Positions 1 to 10,540 are shown, counted from the first letter of the stretch. The stretch: 64,000 bases of DNA from Pectobacterium sp. A5351 (GCF_028335745.1 NZ_CP116477.1:310001-374000); one strand, 5' to 3'. Made by a program: numbers and translations. The notes: generated by a model from the sequence alone, not told the origin.

Positions 1-255
1 GGTTTGCTGGGCGAACAGTATCTGGCACTGAACATTGGGTTTGAAGATGAAGAAATGGGCACGACTATCCTGAAGGATGGCGGTGTGATTCAGGACACCA
101 AGTCAGCGATGGTACTTGAAGATCTCATCGGTCAATTCCTATATAAGAGCGGCAGCAATAGCGAAGATAATGCCGGTCAATCGGGTACGGAGCCAGGTGC
201 CAATCCTGCGGCAACCCCTGAGCACAACAACGAACCTGTTCCTTCACATCCATAA
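1..255 (+). CDS. mlaD: MlaD C-terminal fragment, lipid-transport ABC system substrate-binding subunit (partial)
   Basis: This is the 3' end of a gene that begins before the window; it is open from base 1 in frame 1. The fragment reads GLLGEQYLALNIGF..., the conserved end of the MlaD MCE region, followed by a helix (MVLEDLIGQFLY) and a low-complexity hydrophilic tail. MlaD is anchored in the inner membrane and forms the periplasmic hexameric ring of the MlaFEDB complex, which moves phospholipids between the inner membrane and the carrier MlaC. mlaC follows 15 nt downstream and mlaB after it, the usual mlaFEDCB order. Only the last 84 codons or so are visible, so the main MCE fold cannot be judged. 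Confidence 0.95.
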   Translation, partial: GLLGEQYLALNIGFEDEEMGTTILKDGGVIQDTKSAMVLEDLIGQFLYKSGSNSEDNAGQSGTEPGANPAATPEHNNEPVPSHP

Positions 256-270
256 TAAGAGGATACCTGC

Positions 271-900
271 ATGTTTAAACGTTTACTGATGGTGGCTTTA
301 CTGGTGGTCGCGCCATTAGCCAACGCGGCGGACCAAACGAATCCCTACAGTTTAATGAATGAAGCGGCGGAAAAAACGTTTAACCGCTTGAAGAACGAAC
401 AACCAACGATCAAAAAAAATCCTGACTATCTGCGTACTATCGTACGTGAAGAGTTACTGCCGTATGTTCAGGTGAGATACGCCGGTGCGTTGGTGCTGGG
501 GCGTTATTACAAAGACGCGACACCGGCACAGCGTGATGCCTATTTCAAAGCGTTTGAAGCGTATCTGGAGCAGGCCTATGGCCAGGCTTTGGCGATGTAT
601 AACGGGCAAACCTATCAGATTGCTCCTGAACAGCCACTGGGCAATGCCGATATCGTTTCCATTCGCGTGACCATCATTGATAACGGCGGTCGCCCTCCGG
701 TACGTCTGGACTTTCAATGGCGTAAGAACAGCAAAACCGGTAACTGGCAGGCGTACGACATGATTGCTGAAGGTGTCAGTATGATCACCACGAAGCAAAA
801 TGAGTGGGCGACAATTCTGCGCCAGAAAGGTGTTGATGGCCTGACTCAACAACTGGAATCCTCAGCGAAGCAGACCATCACGTTGGATCAGAAAAAGTAA
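271..900 (+). CDS. mlaC: MlaC, periplasmic phospholipid-binding shuttle protein
   Basis: The 209-residue protein has an N-terminal signal peptide ([19 protein letters not shown], cleavage after ANA near residue 19), matching MlaC length and fold class. MlaC carries phospholipid across the periplasm between the outer-membrane MlaA-porin complex and the inner-membrane MlaFEDB transporter. The start is supported by an AGAGGA ribosome site 8 nt upstream. It lies between mlaD and mlaB, in the order usual for this operon. Confidence 0.96.
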   Translation: MFKRLLMVALLVVAPLANAADQTNPYSLMNEAAEKTFNRLKNEQPTIKKNPDYLRTIVREELLPYVQVRYAGALVLGRYYKDATPAQRDAYFKAFEAYLEQAYGQALAMYNGQTYQIAPEQPLGNADIVSIRVTIIDNGGRPPVRLDFQWRKNSKTGNWQAYDMIAEGVSMITTKQNEWATILRQKGVDGLTQQLESSAKQTITLDQKK

Positions 901-913
901 TGTGGGTGTGAAC

Positions 914-1204
914 ATGGCGAACGCATTGAACTGGCAGGCACAGGACTCCACGCTGGCGTTAACGGGCGATCTGGATCGTGAAACGCTGTTACCGTTCTGG
1001 CAGCAGCGTGAAGCGTTGCTCGTGGGTAAAACCGCGCTGGATGTGTCGGGGTTAAACCGCGTTGATTCTGCCGGGTTGGCATTACTGATGCACGTTTATC
1101 AGCCGCCATCTTCAGGGAGTGAGATAACGATTGTCGGTGCTAGCGATCGGCTAAAAACGCTCATTGCGCTCTATAACCTGAATGAAATCATCCCAGTGTC
1201 TTAA
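914..1204 (+). CDS. mlaB: MlaB, STAS-domain subunit of the Mla ABC transporter
   Basis: From the ATG at 914 this is a 96-residue cytoplasmic STAS protein. It has the alternating strand/helix pattern and the DVSGLNRVDSAGLALLMH segment, which corresponds to the STAS loop that contacts the ATPase MlaF. MlaB stabilises and activates MlaF. In-frame GTG codons at 902 and 908 could also start it, but 914 aligns with the usual family start. It is the last mla gene, and a strong hairpin follows at 1212-1245. Confidence 0.93.
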   Translation: MANALNWQAQDSTLALTGDLDRETLLPFWQQREALLVGKTALDVSGLNRVDSAGLALLMHVYQPPSSGSEITIVGASDRLKTLIALYNLNEIIPVS

Positions 1205-1211
1205 CCTGTCA

Positions 1212-1245
1212 CGCCGATGCCTGATTTCCCCTTCAGGCATCGGCG
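1212..1245 (+). terminator. Hairpin at the end of the mla operon
   Basis: A perfect 13-bp stem (1212-1224 with 1233-1245) closes an 8-nt loop just after the mlaB stop. The downstream run is only moderately T-rich (CATTCTTTG), so this is a probable but not perfect intrinsic terminator. It separates mla from ibaG. Confidence 0.7.
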
Positions 1246-1327
1246 CATTCTTTGTTTAAGATAGCGCCATATTCATCTAAGATACCTCCCTGTAAATCAT
1301 CTCCCCCTGACATAGAAATCGAGAGCG

Positions 1328-1582
1328 ATGGAAAATAACGAAATTAAAGACGTGCTGATGAACGCATTAGCACTGGAAGAAGCCCATGTTTCTGGCGATG
1401 GCAGCCATTTTCAGGTCATCGTGGTGGGCGGACTTTTTGCTGGAATGAGCCGAGTCAAAAAACAGCAGGCCGTTTATGCGCCGCTGATGGAGTACATCGC
1501 GGATAACCGTATTCACGCACTGTCAATCAAGGCCTATACGCCGGAAGAGTGGCAACGCGACCGTAAACTGAACGGCTTCTAA
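1328..1582 (+). CDS. ibaG: IbaG, BolA-family protein
   Basis: This 84-residue protein of the BolA/IbaA family opens [21 protein letters not shown] and has the family's class II KH-like layout. BolA-type proteins bind [2Fe-2S] clusters together with monothiol glutaredoxins; IbaG is linked to acid stress in E. coli. The conserved histidine of the family is present in SGDGSHFQV. It lies between the mla operon and murA, the usual position for this gene. The TPEEW motif near the C-terminus is typical. Confidence 0.93.
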   Translation: MENNEIKDVLMNALALEEAHVSGDGSHFQVIVVGGLFAGMSRVKKQQAVYAPLMEYIADNRIHALSIKAYTPEEWQRDRKLNGF

Positions 1583-1631
1583 ATACGCTCCGTGTGTGAG
1601 CGGAGAGTCATCGCCAGTATCAGTGTGATGA

Positions 1632-2927
<1,296 letters not shown>

Positions 2928-2963
2928 TCGCTCCCGCTATTTGTCGTCACCATGATGTTTTTC

Positions 2964-2988
2964 AACCGGGTGGGTTCCCACCCGGTTT
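2964..2988 (+). terminator. Hairpin after murA
   Basis: An 11-bp inverted repeat (2964-2974 with 2977-2987) starts about 35 nt after the murA stop. It sits between murA (+) and degS (-), so it can serve both convergent transcripts. The downstream T-tract is short. Confidence 0.7.
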
Positions 2989-3038
2989 ATTGTTTACCCG
3001 CTGATATCGTCTCGTCTATCAACTCGCCTTGGATACCG

Positions 3039-4136
3039 CTATTGATTGGGAAATTCCTGAATCGTCATTTGTAGTGTGATTTGCTTATTATCGCGCTCAA
3101 TGGTGACCGGAATGACGGTGCCAGGGCGTATTTCTGAAATCTGCTCCATGGTTTCGATAATCGAACGGGCAGGCTTATTGTTCACGCTCACGATAACGTC
3201 TTCAATATGGATACCCGCTTTATCTGCTGGTCCACCTGGGTCGATAGTCTGAACGAGAATACCGGTTAATCGCCCCTGAGCATAACGGCTATTGGTCAAT
3301 GTACTGTTCTCAAAGTTTTCAAGCTGTACACCGTTGACGCCAATATAGCCACGCACCACGCGACCATCGCGGATGAGCTTGCCCATCACCTTGGTCGCCA
3401 GCGCCACGGGGATCGCAAAACTAATGCCTTCCGGCGTTTCGCCGTTGCTGCTTTTATCAAAAGAGAGGGTATTGATACCGACCAGTTCACCCAGTGTATT
3501 GACGAGCGCGCCGCCGGAATTCCCGTGGTTAATGGAGGCGTCGGTCTGCAGCAAGTTTTGGCGTCCGACCTGGCTTCGTTGCTGGCCATAAGCGCTGAGG
3601 CTGACACGGCCCGTTGCGCTGATGATACCCTGCGTGATGGTTTGCCCCAGATTATAAGGGTTGCCGATTGCCATCACGACATCGCCGACGTGGGGTATAC
3701 GGTCTGAATTGATTGGAATAACGGGCAGATTGACGCCATCAATTTGCAACACAGACAGGTCGGTCAAGGAATCAGAACCGATCACTCGGGCCTCGTACAG
3801 CCTGCCGTCCGACAGCTCTATCTGGATCTGTTGCACGTTATTAATTACATGCTTGTTGGTTAAAATGTACCCTTTTTCATTCATGATGACGCCAGACCCC
3901 AGAGGATGAATAGCGACTTCGCTGGGTTTGTCCGCCTTGGCAACCCGGTTGTAAATGTTAACCACAGCAGGCGCCGCACGGCTCACTCCCTGATGGTAGC
4001 TTACGGGCGAATTATCCGTCTGTCTGCCACTGCTTTTCAGAAACGATGTGCCAGATCCGATAAAGGGGAGTACGGCCAGAATAATACCGGCGACCAGGGC
4101 ACCAAAGAGTGCTGAACGTAATAACTTAGCAAGCAT
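3039..4136 (-). CDS. degS: DegS, inner-membrane site-1 protease of the sigmaE response
   Basis: DegS senses misfolded outer-membrane porin C-termini through its PDZ domain and then cleaves RseA, starting sigmaE release. The 365-residue protein has one N-terminal membrane segment (about 8-27), a trypsin-like domain with catalytic His96 (TNKHVI), Asp126 (SLTDLS) and Ser207 (NHGNSGGA), and a C-terminal PDZ domain (about 265-360). Ser is at 201 in E. coli. Most of the shift comes from extra residues between ISATGR and GRQN, in the region of regulatory loop L3 (recalled comparison). degQ lies upstream on the same strand, the common degQ-degS order. Confidence 0.96.
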   Translation of the reverse strand: MLAKLLRSALFGALVAGIILAVLPFIGSGTSFLKSSGRQTDNSPVSYHQGVSRAAPAVVNIYNRVAKADKPSEVAIHPLGSGVIMNEKGYILTNKHVINNVQQIQIELSDGRLYEARVIGSDSLTDLSVLQIDGVNLPVIPINSDRIPHVGDVVMAIGNPYNLGQTITQGIISATGRVSLSAYGQQRSQVGRQNLLQTDASINHGNSGGALVNTLGELVGINTLSFDKSSNGETPEGISFAIPVALATKVMGKLIRDGRVVRGYIGVNGVQLENFENSTLTNSRYAQGRLTGILVQTIDPGGPADKAGIHIEDVIVSVNNKPARSIIETMEQISEIRPGTVIPVTIERDNKQITLQMTIQEFPNQ

Positions 4137-4188
4137 GACCGTGATTTACTGTGGAAAAGGGGGGTAGGGGGAGGATATCACGAGAAGT

Positions 4189-4222
4189 TCGGACACCGCA
4201 TGATTCGGTGTCCGATTTTTTT
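4189..4222 (+). terminator. Intrinsic terminator in plus orientation with no obvious plus-strand gene
   Basis: A 10-bp stem (4189-4198 with 4206-4215) and 7-nt loop are followed by seven T residues at 4216-4222, a textbook rho-independent terminator on the plus strand. Both flanking genes (degS and degQ) are on the minus strand, so it does not end either of them. It could end an antisense or small RNA arising over the 5' end of degS. Confidence 0.7.
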
Positions 4223-4272
4223 ATGGCGTGCCATCTTTGGCCGCCACCCTTACGGACCGTTGCTGATACAAC

Positions 4273-4301
4273 GTTAAAAATTTCTCCCGGAAATTTTTAA
4301 C
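4273..4301. repeat. AT-rich inverted repeat between degQ and degS
   Basis: Perfect 11-bp arms (4273-4283 and 4291-4301) surround a 7-nt loop, ending 48 nt after the degQ stop. It may weaken or terminate degQ transcription before degS. It could also simply stabilise the degQ mRNA end. No other signal supports a choice. Confidence 0.5.
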
Positions 4302-4349
4302 ATCAACGACTTTCTGCTTGGTTACGCTACCGAAAAAGACGACAGGTGG

Positions 4350-5720
4350 TTAACGTAACAGCAGATAAATCGTTTCTTCGCCCCGGACGATATTCAACGC
4401 CAGAACAGAAGGTTTCGCTTCCAGCAGCTTGCGCAGCTGTGTGATGTTTTCAATACGCTCGCGGTTTACGCCGATGATGATATCGCCTTTTTGCAGACCA
4501 ACCTGCGCCGCAGGCGTGTCTTTGGCGACGTTATCAATCTGTACGCCTTTGCTGCCGTCTTTCAATTGACCATTGGTCAAAGACGCTCCCTGCAATGACG
4601 GCGAAAGCGTTTCGGCGCTGGTTGATGCCGATGAGCTGTTATCCAACACGACGGACACTTCCTGCGGTTTGCCATCGCGCAGCAGGCCGATTTTCACGGT
4701 CTTGCCTGGCGCGGTGGTGCCGACTTTCGCCCGCAGTTCCGCAAAGCTGCTGATCGGTTTACCATCCAGCGTCGTCAACACGTCACCCGCCTTGATACCG
4801 GCTTTCGCGGCGGCAGATTTCGGTAAGACTTCGCTGACAAAGGCACCACGCTGTGCATCGACGTTGAAGGCTTTCGCCATCTCAGACGTCATCTCGCTGC
4901 CTTTAATACCCAGGAGCCCGCGTTTGACTTCGCCAAATTCAACCAACTGCTGTGCCAGATTCTGAGCCATGTTGCTGGGGATAGCGAAACCGATGCCGAT
5001 GTTCCCACCGCCCGGCGCTAGGATTGCGGTGTTGATACCGATCAGTTCGCCGTTGAGGTTAACCAGCGCACCGCCGGAGTTGCCACGGTTGATGGAGGCA
5101 TCGGTCTGGATGAAGTTTTCCAACCCTTCCAGATTCAGCCCGCTGCGTCCCAGCGCGGAGATGATACCTGAGGTCGCGGTCTGACCAAGGCCGAACGGGT
5201 TACCCACAGCAACGGCGAAATCACCGACGCGGAGTTGATCGGAATCAGCCATTTTCACCGCGACCAGATTCTTGGCGTCATTCAGTTGTAGTAGGGCGAT
5301 ATCGGTCTGCTCGTCGCGACCAATCAGTTTCGCTTCATACTCACGTCCGTCATTAAGCTGGACGCGAATTTTGTCGGCGTTATTGATCACGTGGTTATTG
5401 GTGAGCACGTAACCTTTTGCGGCATCAATAATGACGCCAGAGCCCAGCCCTTCAAACGGACGAGAACTTTGTTTGTCCGTCGGGAAGTTTGGACCAAAGA
5501 AGAACTTGAACTCTTCCGGTACGCGCTGACGCTGTACCTGTGTACCTTCAACATGCACGCTGACGACGGCTGGCAACACTTTTTCCAGCATCGGGGCCAG
5601 GCTTGGCGTCTGTTGCCCTTGTACCACAGCAGGCAGCGCAGCATGCGCTGCGGGAAGCGTGGACAGGGTCAAACCTATACTCATTGCCAGTGCACTAAAT
5701 AATAATGATGTTTTTTTCAT
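4350..5720 (-). CDS. degQ: DegQ, periplasmic HtrA-family serine protease/chaperone
   Basis: DegQ degrades or refolds misfolded proteins in the periplasm as an oligomeric cage. From the start at 5720 the protein is 456 residues with a signal peptide ending in AHA near residue 26. It then has the trypsin-like domain with the TNNHVI (His), QTDIALL (Asp) and NRGNSGGA (Ser) motifs, and two PDZ domains. Overall similarity is to DegQ rather than DegP: it lacks the long Gln-rich LA-loop insert of DegP. An in-frame start 29 codons earlier exists, but the signal peptide and a GAGAGAG site upstream favour 5720. Confidence 0.95.
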   Translation of the reverse strand: MKKTSLLFSALAMSIGLTLSTLPAAHAALPAVVQGQQTPSLAPMLEKVLPAVVSVHVEGTQVQRQRVPEEFKFFFGPNFPTDKQSSRPFEGLGSGVIIDAAKGYVLTNNHVINNADKIRVQLNDGREYEAKLIGRDEQTDIALLQLNDAKNLVAVKMADSDQLRVGDFAVAVGNPFGLGQTATSGIISALGRSGLNLEGLENFIQTDASINRGNSGGALVNLNGELIGINTAILAPGGGNIGIGFAIPSNMAQNLAQQLVEFGEVKRGLLGIKGSEMTSEMAKAFNVDAQRGAFVSEVLPKSAAAKAGIKAGDVLTTLDGKPISSFAELRAKVGTTAPGKTVKIGLLRDGKPQEVSVVLDNSSSASTSAETLSPSLQGASLTNGQLKDGSKGVQIDNVAKDTPAAQVGLQKGDIIIGVNRERIENITQLRKLLEAKPSVLALNIVRGEETIYLLLR

Positions 5721-5864
5721 TGTTATTAACTCTCTCACGGCCTGCGGATGAATAAAACGATGATATATAAACTTAAAGACACGGTGAAGAGTCAGACTGG
5801 CGATCAATGTGTAAAGTTCACTGCTGTTTCGTCAGCAGATTGTAACTATCGCTTTTATACAACG

Positions 5865-5896
5865 TGTTACCGAACGGTGGTGTTATCGAACGATGG
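5865..5896. repeat. Two tandem 16-bp units upstream of degQ
   Basis: Units 5865-5880 and 5881-5896 agree at 14 of 16 positions (pattern TGTTAyCGAACGrTGG). They lie about 145-175 nt upstream of the degQ start, so a regulator-binding role is possible but unsupported. Confidence 0.5.
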
Positions 5897-5954
5897 CAGC
5901 CTACGGTGCGCGTCTTAAACGGACAAACGCTTTAAGCGTAGAGCATAGGAAGGG

Positions 5955-5980
5955 AAAACGTGAGGCCAGAAAGCCTCACG
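5955..5980 (-). terminator. Original zapG terminator, now on the far side of the IS4 element
   Basis: On the minus strand an 8-bp stem (5959-5966 with 5973-5980) and 6-nt loop are followed by TTTTCCC. Part of its stem (5975-5980) is also the start of the 13-bp target duplication of the IS element. The duplication therefore kept the hairpin whole, while zapG itself now lies 1.4 kb away. Confidence 0.75.
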
Positions 5981-6000
5981 CTGGAGGTAATGCCAGTCAG

Positions 6001-7329
6001 TTAAGCAACTGACTGGCATTTTTTCTCAGCTTTTCGATATTTATAAGGTCTCTCTTTCACCACTCTCGGAAAGGCTCTTTCCCTTCTTATCGGCAGCTTC
6101 ACCATCTGCCCCATACTTTCCAGATCTCGCAGTAGCTCAGGGATACGACCCGGCGATGCGCCCTGAAGCGTCATCAACATTCTCATGACCAGCCCGCAGG
6201 ATTCTGAGAAGCTCAGCTGATTTGGCCAGTAACCTTTCAGTTGACTGGCCATTTTAATCATCTGATAACGCACCAGATTATACGCCAGCAGCACACCCCA
6301 TAACTCCTGCTCCACAAGTTCCGGTTTTTTGCTTCTCAGTGTCAGTCTGCTCAGTTGCATTGTCTGTTTGATTTCACGGTAACCCAACTCGATTTCCCAA
6401 CGGTGACTGTAAAGCTCAACCATTTCACCTCCCGGATAACGCATGCCATCGGTCATCGAGGTCAGTAACTGATAGGTTTTGCCTTTACGGCTATAGGTCA
6501 GTAATCGGGCTGTCACTTCTGTACTCAGTCCCGGCCATTTTTTGCGGGATTGTGGCGTCGTTTTCAACTGTACCAGATGATCGCCTTTTCCCAGTTTCCG
6601 GACCTCCTCGTAACGGGTACCTTTCTTAAGCGGTATCATCCAGTGTCGGTGTTCTCCCGCACGCTTCCAGGCATTCAGTAACCCTAATGAGTAATACCCT
6701 TTATCGAGCAGCGTCAGCGTATTATCTGCGGTCTGGTCTATCAGTTGCTCAGCCAGGGTATATTCGCTGTCTTTCATCGTACCGAAGGCTGCGGCGGTTA
6801 TCAGATGGCTGGTCAGCTCCATCTGACAGACCATTTTGACCTGCGGGTAGGGGCCAGGTTGGCCGCAGTAAGTCTGGCGCGGGAAGGCGGCATCATTTTC
6901 AGGTGTTTCCTGTGTGCGCCAGACGACGCCATCCATCGCCAGTAACGTCAATCCACACCAGTGAGGATGTGCCACAGCGTTGTGCCACAAGTGAGCAGTG
7001 TGCGTGAACACCCGTCGAACGGCATCACTTCCGAGTCGCTGGCGGGCCTGGATAACCGCGCTGGGAGCAACAAAGGGACGGTTACCGGGCAGCATAATAT
7101 CCAGCCGATTGACAATCTGATGAAGCGGCTCCTTACGTTCAAGCGCCATGCCGACAATGCACCAGACCATCATTTCGAGAGGAAGACGGCGTTTACGCAG
7201 GGTGACCACGCCGGACTCAGCAAGGCAACGAGCAATAAGTTCTGGGTCAAGAAAGTCGCCAAGAGAAGTCAAAGGGTTACGGGTCGAGTCGTAACGTGAA
7301 ACGAGGTCGATGGCCTGAGAAATACGCAT
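6001..7329 (-). CDS. IS4-family transposase (DDE type)
   Basis: The 442-residue transposase has the same length as IS4 InsG. It opens MRISQAIDLVSRY with an N-terminal IS4 domain, then the RNase-H-like DDE core: LLAMDGVVWR (first Asp), TLLDKGYYS (second Asp) and the YREIK signature in SHRWEIELGYREIKQ (Glu). The stop codon overlaps the left inverted repeat. The gene points the same way as zapG and degQ. There is no clear Shine-Dalgarno sequence; the ATG follows directly after a hairpin and seven T residues. Confidence 0.96.
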   Translation of the reverse strand: MRISQAIDLVSRYDSTRNPLTSLGDFLDPELIARCLAESGVVTLRKRRLPLEMMVWCIVGMALERKEPLHQIVNRLDIMLPGNRPFVAPSAVIQARQRLGSDAVRRVFTHTAHLWHNAVAHPHWCGLTLLAMDGVVWRTQETPENDAAFPRQTYCGQPGPYPQVKMVCQMELTSHLITAAAFGTMKDSEYTLAEQLIDQTADNTLTLLDKGYYSLGLLNAWKRAGEHRHWMIPLKKGTRYEEVRKLGKGDHLVQLKTTPQSRKKWPGLSTEVTARLLTYSRKGKTYQLLTSMTDGMRYPGGEMVELYSHRWEIELGYREIKQTMQLSRLTLRSKKPELVEQELWGVLLAYNLVRYQMIKMASQLKGYWPNQLSFSESCGLVMRMLMTLQGASPGRIPELLRDLESMGQMVKLPIRRERAFPRVVKERPYKYRKAEKKCQSVA

Positions 7330-7363
7330 AAAAAAATCCGGAAATGAAGAACATTTCCGGATT
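7330..7363 (-). terminator. Hairpin plus T7 immediately before the transposase start codon
   Basis: A perfect 12-bp stem (7335-7346 with 7352-7363) with a 5-nt loop is followed on the minus strand by seven T residues that abut the transposase ATG. It would stop or sequester transcripts entering the IS from outside, such as read-through from zapG. A similar protective role is established for leader hairpins in IS10; for this element it is inference. Confidence 0.75.
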
Positions 7364-7433
7364 CTTACACAGCTATTGGATCGTTCAACTGATCCTTAAC
7401 TGATCAGCATTACTCACGCTGGAGGAGACTTAA

Positions 7434-7838
7434 TTATTTGCGAATCGGGCGTTCGCCCCGCAGCAGGCCTGATGCACCGTCGGAATAATCACGCGGTGGC
7501 ATGTTCACCGGAGCCTGATCGTTATCCGCTTCGGATTCGGTCAGACGATATTTAAACGGATTATCCTGGCCGGGAACGTTAGGTAACAGGTTATTGGAGC
7601 TTTTCGCCATGTGCTGATAAAGCTGACGATAATCATCCGCCATGTTATCCAATAGCTCCGCACTGCGGGCGAAGTGACCCACCAATTCCTGACGATAGTC
7701 TTCCAGTTCGGTTTTGCTTTTCTCCAGCTCATTCTGCAATACCTGCTGTTGCCGCAGCTTACGGTTCCCAAAGCGCATGGCGACAGCACCAATAATAATA
7801 CCGACTACTAAACCTATCAGCGCATACTCCCAAGTCAT
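7434..7838 (-). CDS. zapG: ZapG (YhcB), membrane-anchored cell-envelope/division factor
   Basis: The 134-residue DUF1043 protein has one N-terminal membrane helix (about 4-22, ALIGLVVGIIIGAVAMRFG). A coiled coil follows (about 28-80, rich in Q, E, L and K), then a disordered tail ending in GERPIRK. In E. coli, YhcB/ZapG interacts with division and elongation proteins and affects envelope synthesis. It is divergent from zapE. Its transcript now runs into the IS4 element, because the insertion lies between the stop codon and the original terminator. Confidence 0.93.
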   Translation of the reverse strand: MTWEYALIGLVVGIIIGAVAMRFGNRKLRQQQVLQNELEKSKTELEDYRQELVGHFARSAELLDNMADDYRQLYQHMAKSSNNLLPNVPGQDNPFKYRLTESEADNDQAPVNMPPRDYSDGASGLLRGERPIRK

Positions 7839-8053
7839 AATAGCTCCTATTTTGACGTCGTTGTCCCGTAGGGTTTTTCACTTAATAATAGTCACTATAA
7901 CCGTTAACCTTGCCTGAGTGGAATCCTGATACTCGATGATGGAAGGGAATGTTGACCCACCGCAGACATCAAGGTTGTTAACTGCGACGATTACGGCTTA
8001 AATCGACGGCAACACACAGCAAAACACGACTAACTTTTTTCTCAGGGATTGCG

Positions 8054-9205
8054 ATGGCTACTCCACAGACAACACGGCAGCAAACAACACCCTTGGCACT
8101 TTATCAGCAGGCGCTTTCCGCTGGTGAATATCAGCCGGATGAGGTGCAGCGGCAAACGGTTGTGCGCCTGGAAGCGATACATCAGGCGCTATGCGAACGT
8201 GCTGCTGATGACAATGCAGGGGCATCCGGCCGCGTGGGAAAATGGCGTAGCTGGCTTGGGCTACGTGAGAAACGTGAATCTGCGCCAGTCCAAGGGTTGT
8301 ATATGTGGGGCGGCGTCGGGCGCGGTAAAACCTGGCTGATGGATATGTTTTTTCACAGCTTGCCCGCTGAGCGCAAAATGCGCCTGCATTTTCATCGTTT
8401 TATGCTGCGTGTGCATGAAGAACTGAACCAGTTTCAGGGGCAGGAAAATCCGTTGGAAAAAGTGGCCGACGGTTTTAAAGCGGAAACCGACGTGCTGTGT
8501 TTCGATGAATTCTTCGTCTCTGATATTACCGACGCGATGCTGCTGGCCGAGCTGCTGCGTGCGCTGTTTGCCCGCGGAATTGCGCTGGTGGCGACATCAA
8601 ATATTCCGCCGGACGATCTCTACCGCAATGGATTACAACGTGCACGTTTTCTTCCTGCGATTGAGCTGATTAAACAGCATTGTGAAGTGCGTAATGTCGA
8701 TGCGGGTATCGATTATCGTCTGCGCACGCTGACGCAGGCACACCTTTATCTTTCTCCGTTGGATGCAAAGGCGGATGCCGCGATGCAGCAGATGTTTACC
8801 CGCCTGACGGGGAAACGCTGGCAGACGCCGGGACCGGTGCTGGAAATCAATCATCGCCCGTTGGCGACACTCGGCGTGAGTGATGGCGTGCTGGCGGTCG
8901 ATTTCCACACGTTGTGTACCGAAGCGCGCAGCCAGAATGATTACATTGCGCTTTCGCGTCTCTACCACACGATGCTGCTGCACAATGTGACGGTGATGGA
9001 AACGAAGGAAGAAAACACTGCCCGCCGTTTTCTGGCACTGGTAGATGAGTGCTACGAGCGTCGCATCAAATTGATTATTTCTGCGCAGGTATCCATGTTT
9101 GAGATTTATCAGGGAGAACACCTGAAATTTGAATATCAGCGCTGTCTGTCCCGTTTGCAGGAAATGCAGAGCGAAGAGTACTTACGACAGCCACATTTGG
9201 CATAA
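8054..9205 (+). CDS. zapE: ZapE, AFG1-type ATPase of the division site
   Basis: The 383-residue AAA+ protein of the AFG1/LACE1 family has Walker A GGVGRGKT (about 86-93), Walker B LCFDE (about 148-152) and the conserved ATSNIPPDDLY segment. In E. coli, ZapE binds FtsZ and acts on Z-ring stability during late constriction or stress. It is encoded divergently from zapG with about 215 bp between them, the same arrangement as in E. coli. A short insert around residues 52-75 (DDNAGASGRVGKWRSWLG) precedes Walker A. Confidence 0.95.
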   Translation: MATPQTTRQQTTPLALYQQALSAGEYQPDEVQRQTVVRLEAIHQALCERAADDNAGASGRVGKWRSWLGLREKRESAPVQGLYMWGGVGRGKTWLMDMFFHSLPAERKMRLHFHRFMLRVHEELNQFQGQENPLEKVADGFKAETDVLCFDEFFVSDITDAMLLAELLRALFARGIALVATSNIPPDDLYRNGLQRARFLPAIELIKQHCEVRNVDAGIDYRLRTLTQAHLYLSPLDAKADAAMQQMFTRLTGKRWQTPGPVLEINHRPLATLGVSDGVLAVDFHTLCTEARSQNDYIALSRLYHTMLLHNVTVMETKEENTARRFLALVDECYERRIKLIISAQVSMFEIYQGEHLKFEYQRCLSRLQEMQSEEYLRQPHLA

Positions 9206-9269
9206 CGCAGGCTGCGGTTTTTTAGTCATTTGCGTGTGAAAAAAGGTCGATCTTTGGGAATGACTTCTC

Positions 9270-9871
<602 letters not shown>

Positions 9872-9883
9872 TCGGGATTATAG

Positions 9884-10279
<396 letters not shown>

Positions 10280-10313
10280 TTTCTTGCTGCTTTGCAGCGA
10301 AATTAATGCAAAA

Positions 10314-10340
10314 AACCCGGTGCTGGTCACCGGGTTTTTT
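10314..10340 (+). terminator. Terminator of rplM-rpsI
   Basis: A 9-bp stem (10314-10322 with 10328-10336), GC-rich in the middle, with a 5-nt loop, runs into six T residues at 10335-10340. A-run before and T-run after make a strong intrinsic terminator. Confidence 0.9.
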
Positions 10341-10540
10341 ATGCCTGAAAATAAATTTCCTCGAAATATACGCTTTACTTTCCGTATGTTAGCGATGAAG
10401 TTGCGCTTATATCCCCACAAAACGAACAAAATCTGATAAGCTATTCGCCGATTTTATGCCTGTGTGCCAGCTATCGCGTCGCTGTTTAAAACGCCAGATA
10501 TGGTCGGGCGATGTTTACACACATTGGCGAGCAGCATTTC

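Larger units (their letters stand above)
5988..7412 (-). mobile_element. IS4-family insertion sequence, complete
   Basis: The element is 1425 bp, close to IS4 itself. Its ends are TAATGCCAGTCAGTTAAG (left) and, read from the other end, TAATGCTGATCAGTTAAG, matching at 15 of 18 positions. It is flanked by identical 13-bp direct repeats CTCACGCTGGAGG at 5975-5987 and 7413-7425, within the long target-duplication size known for IS4. It holds one intact transposase gene (6001-7329). Perfect duplications and an open reading frame suggest a recent insertion. The site is the zapG terminator region. Confidence 0.95.
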
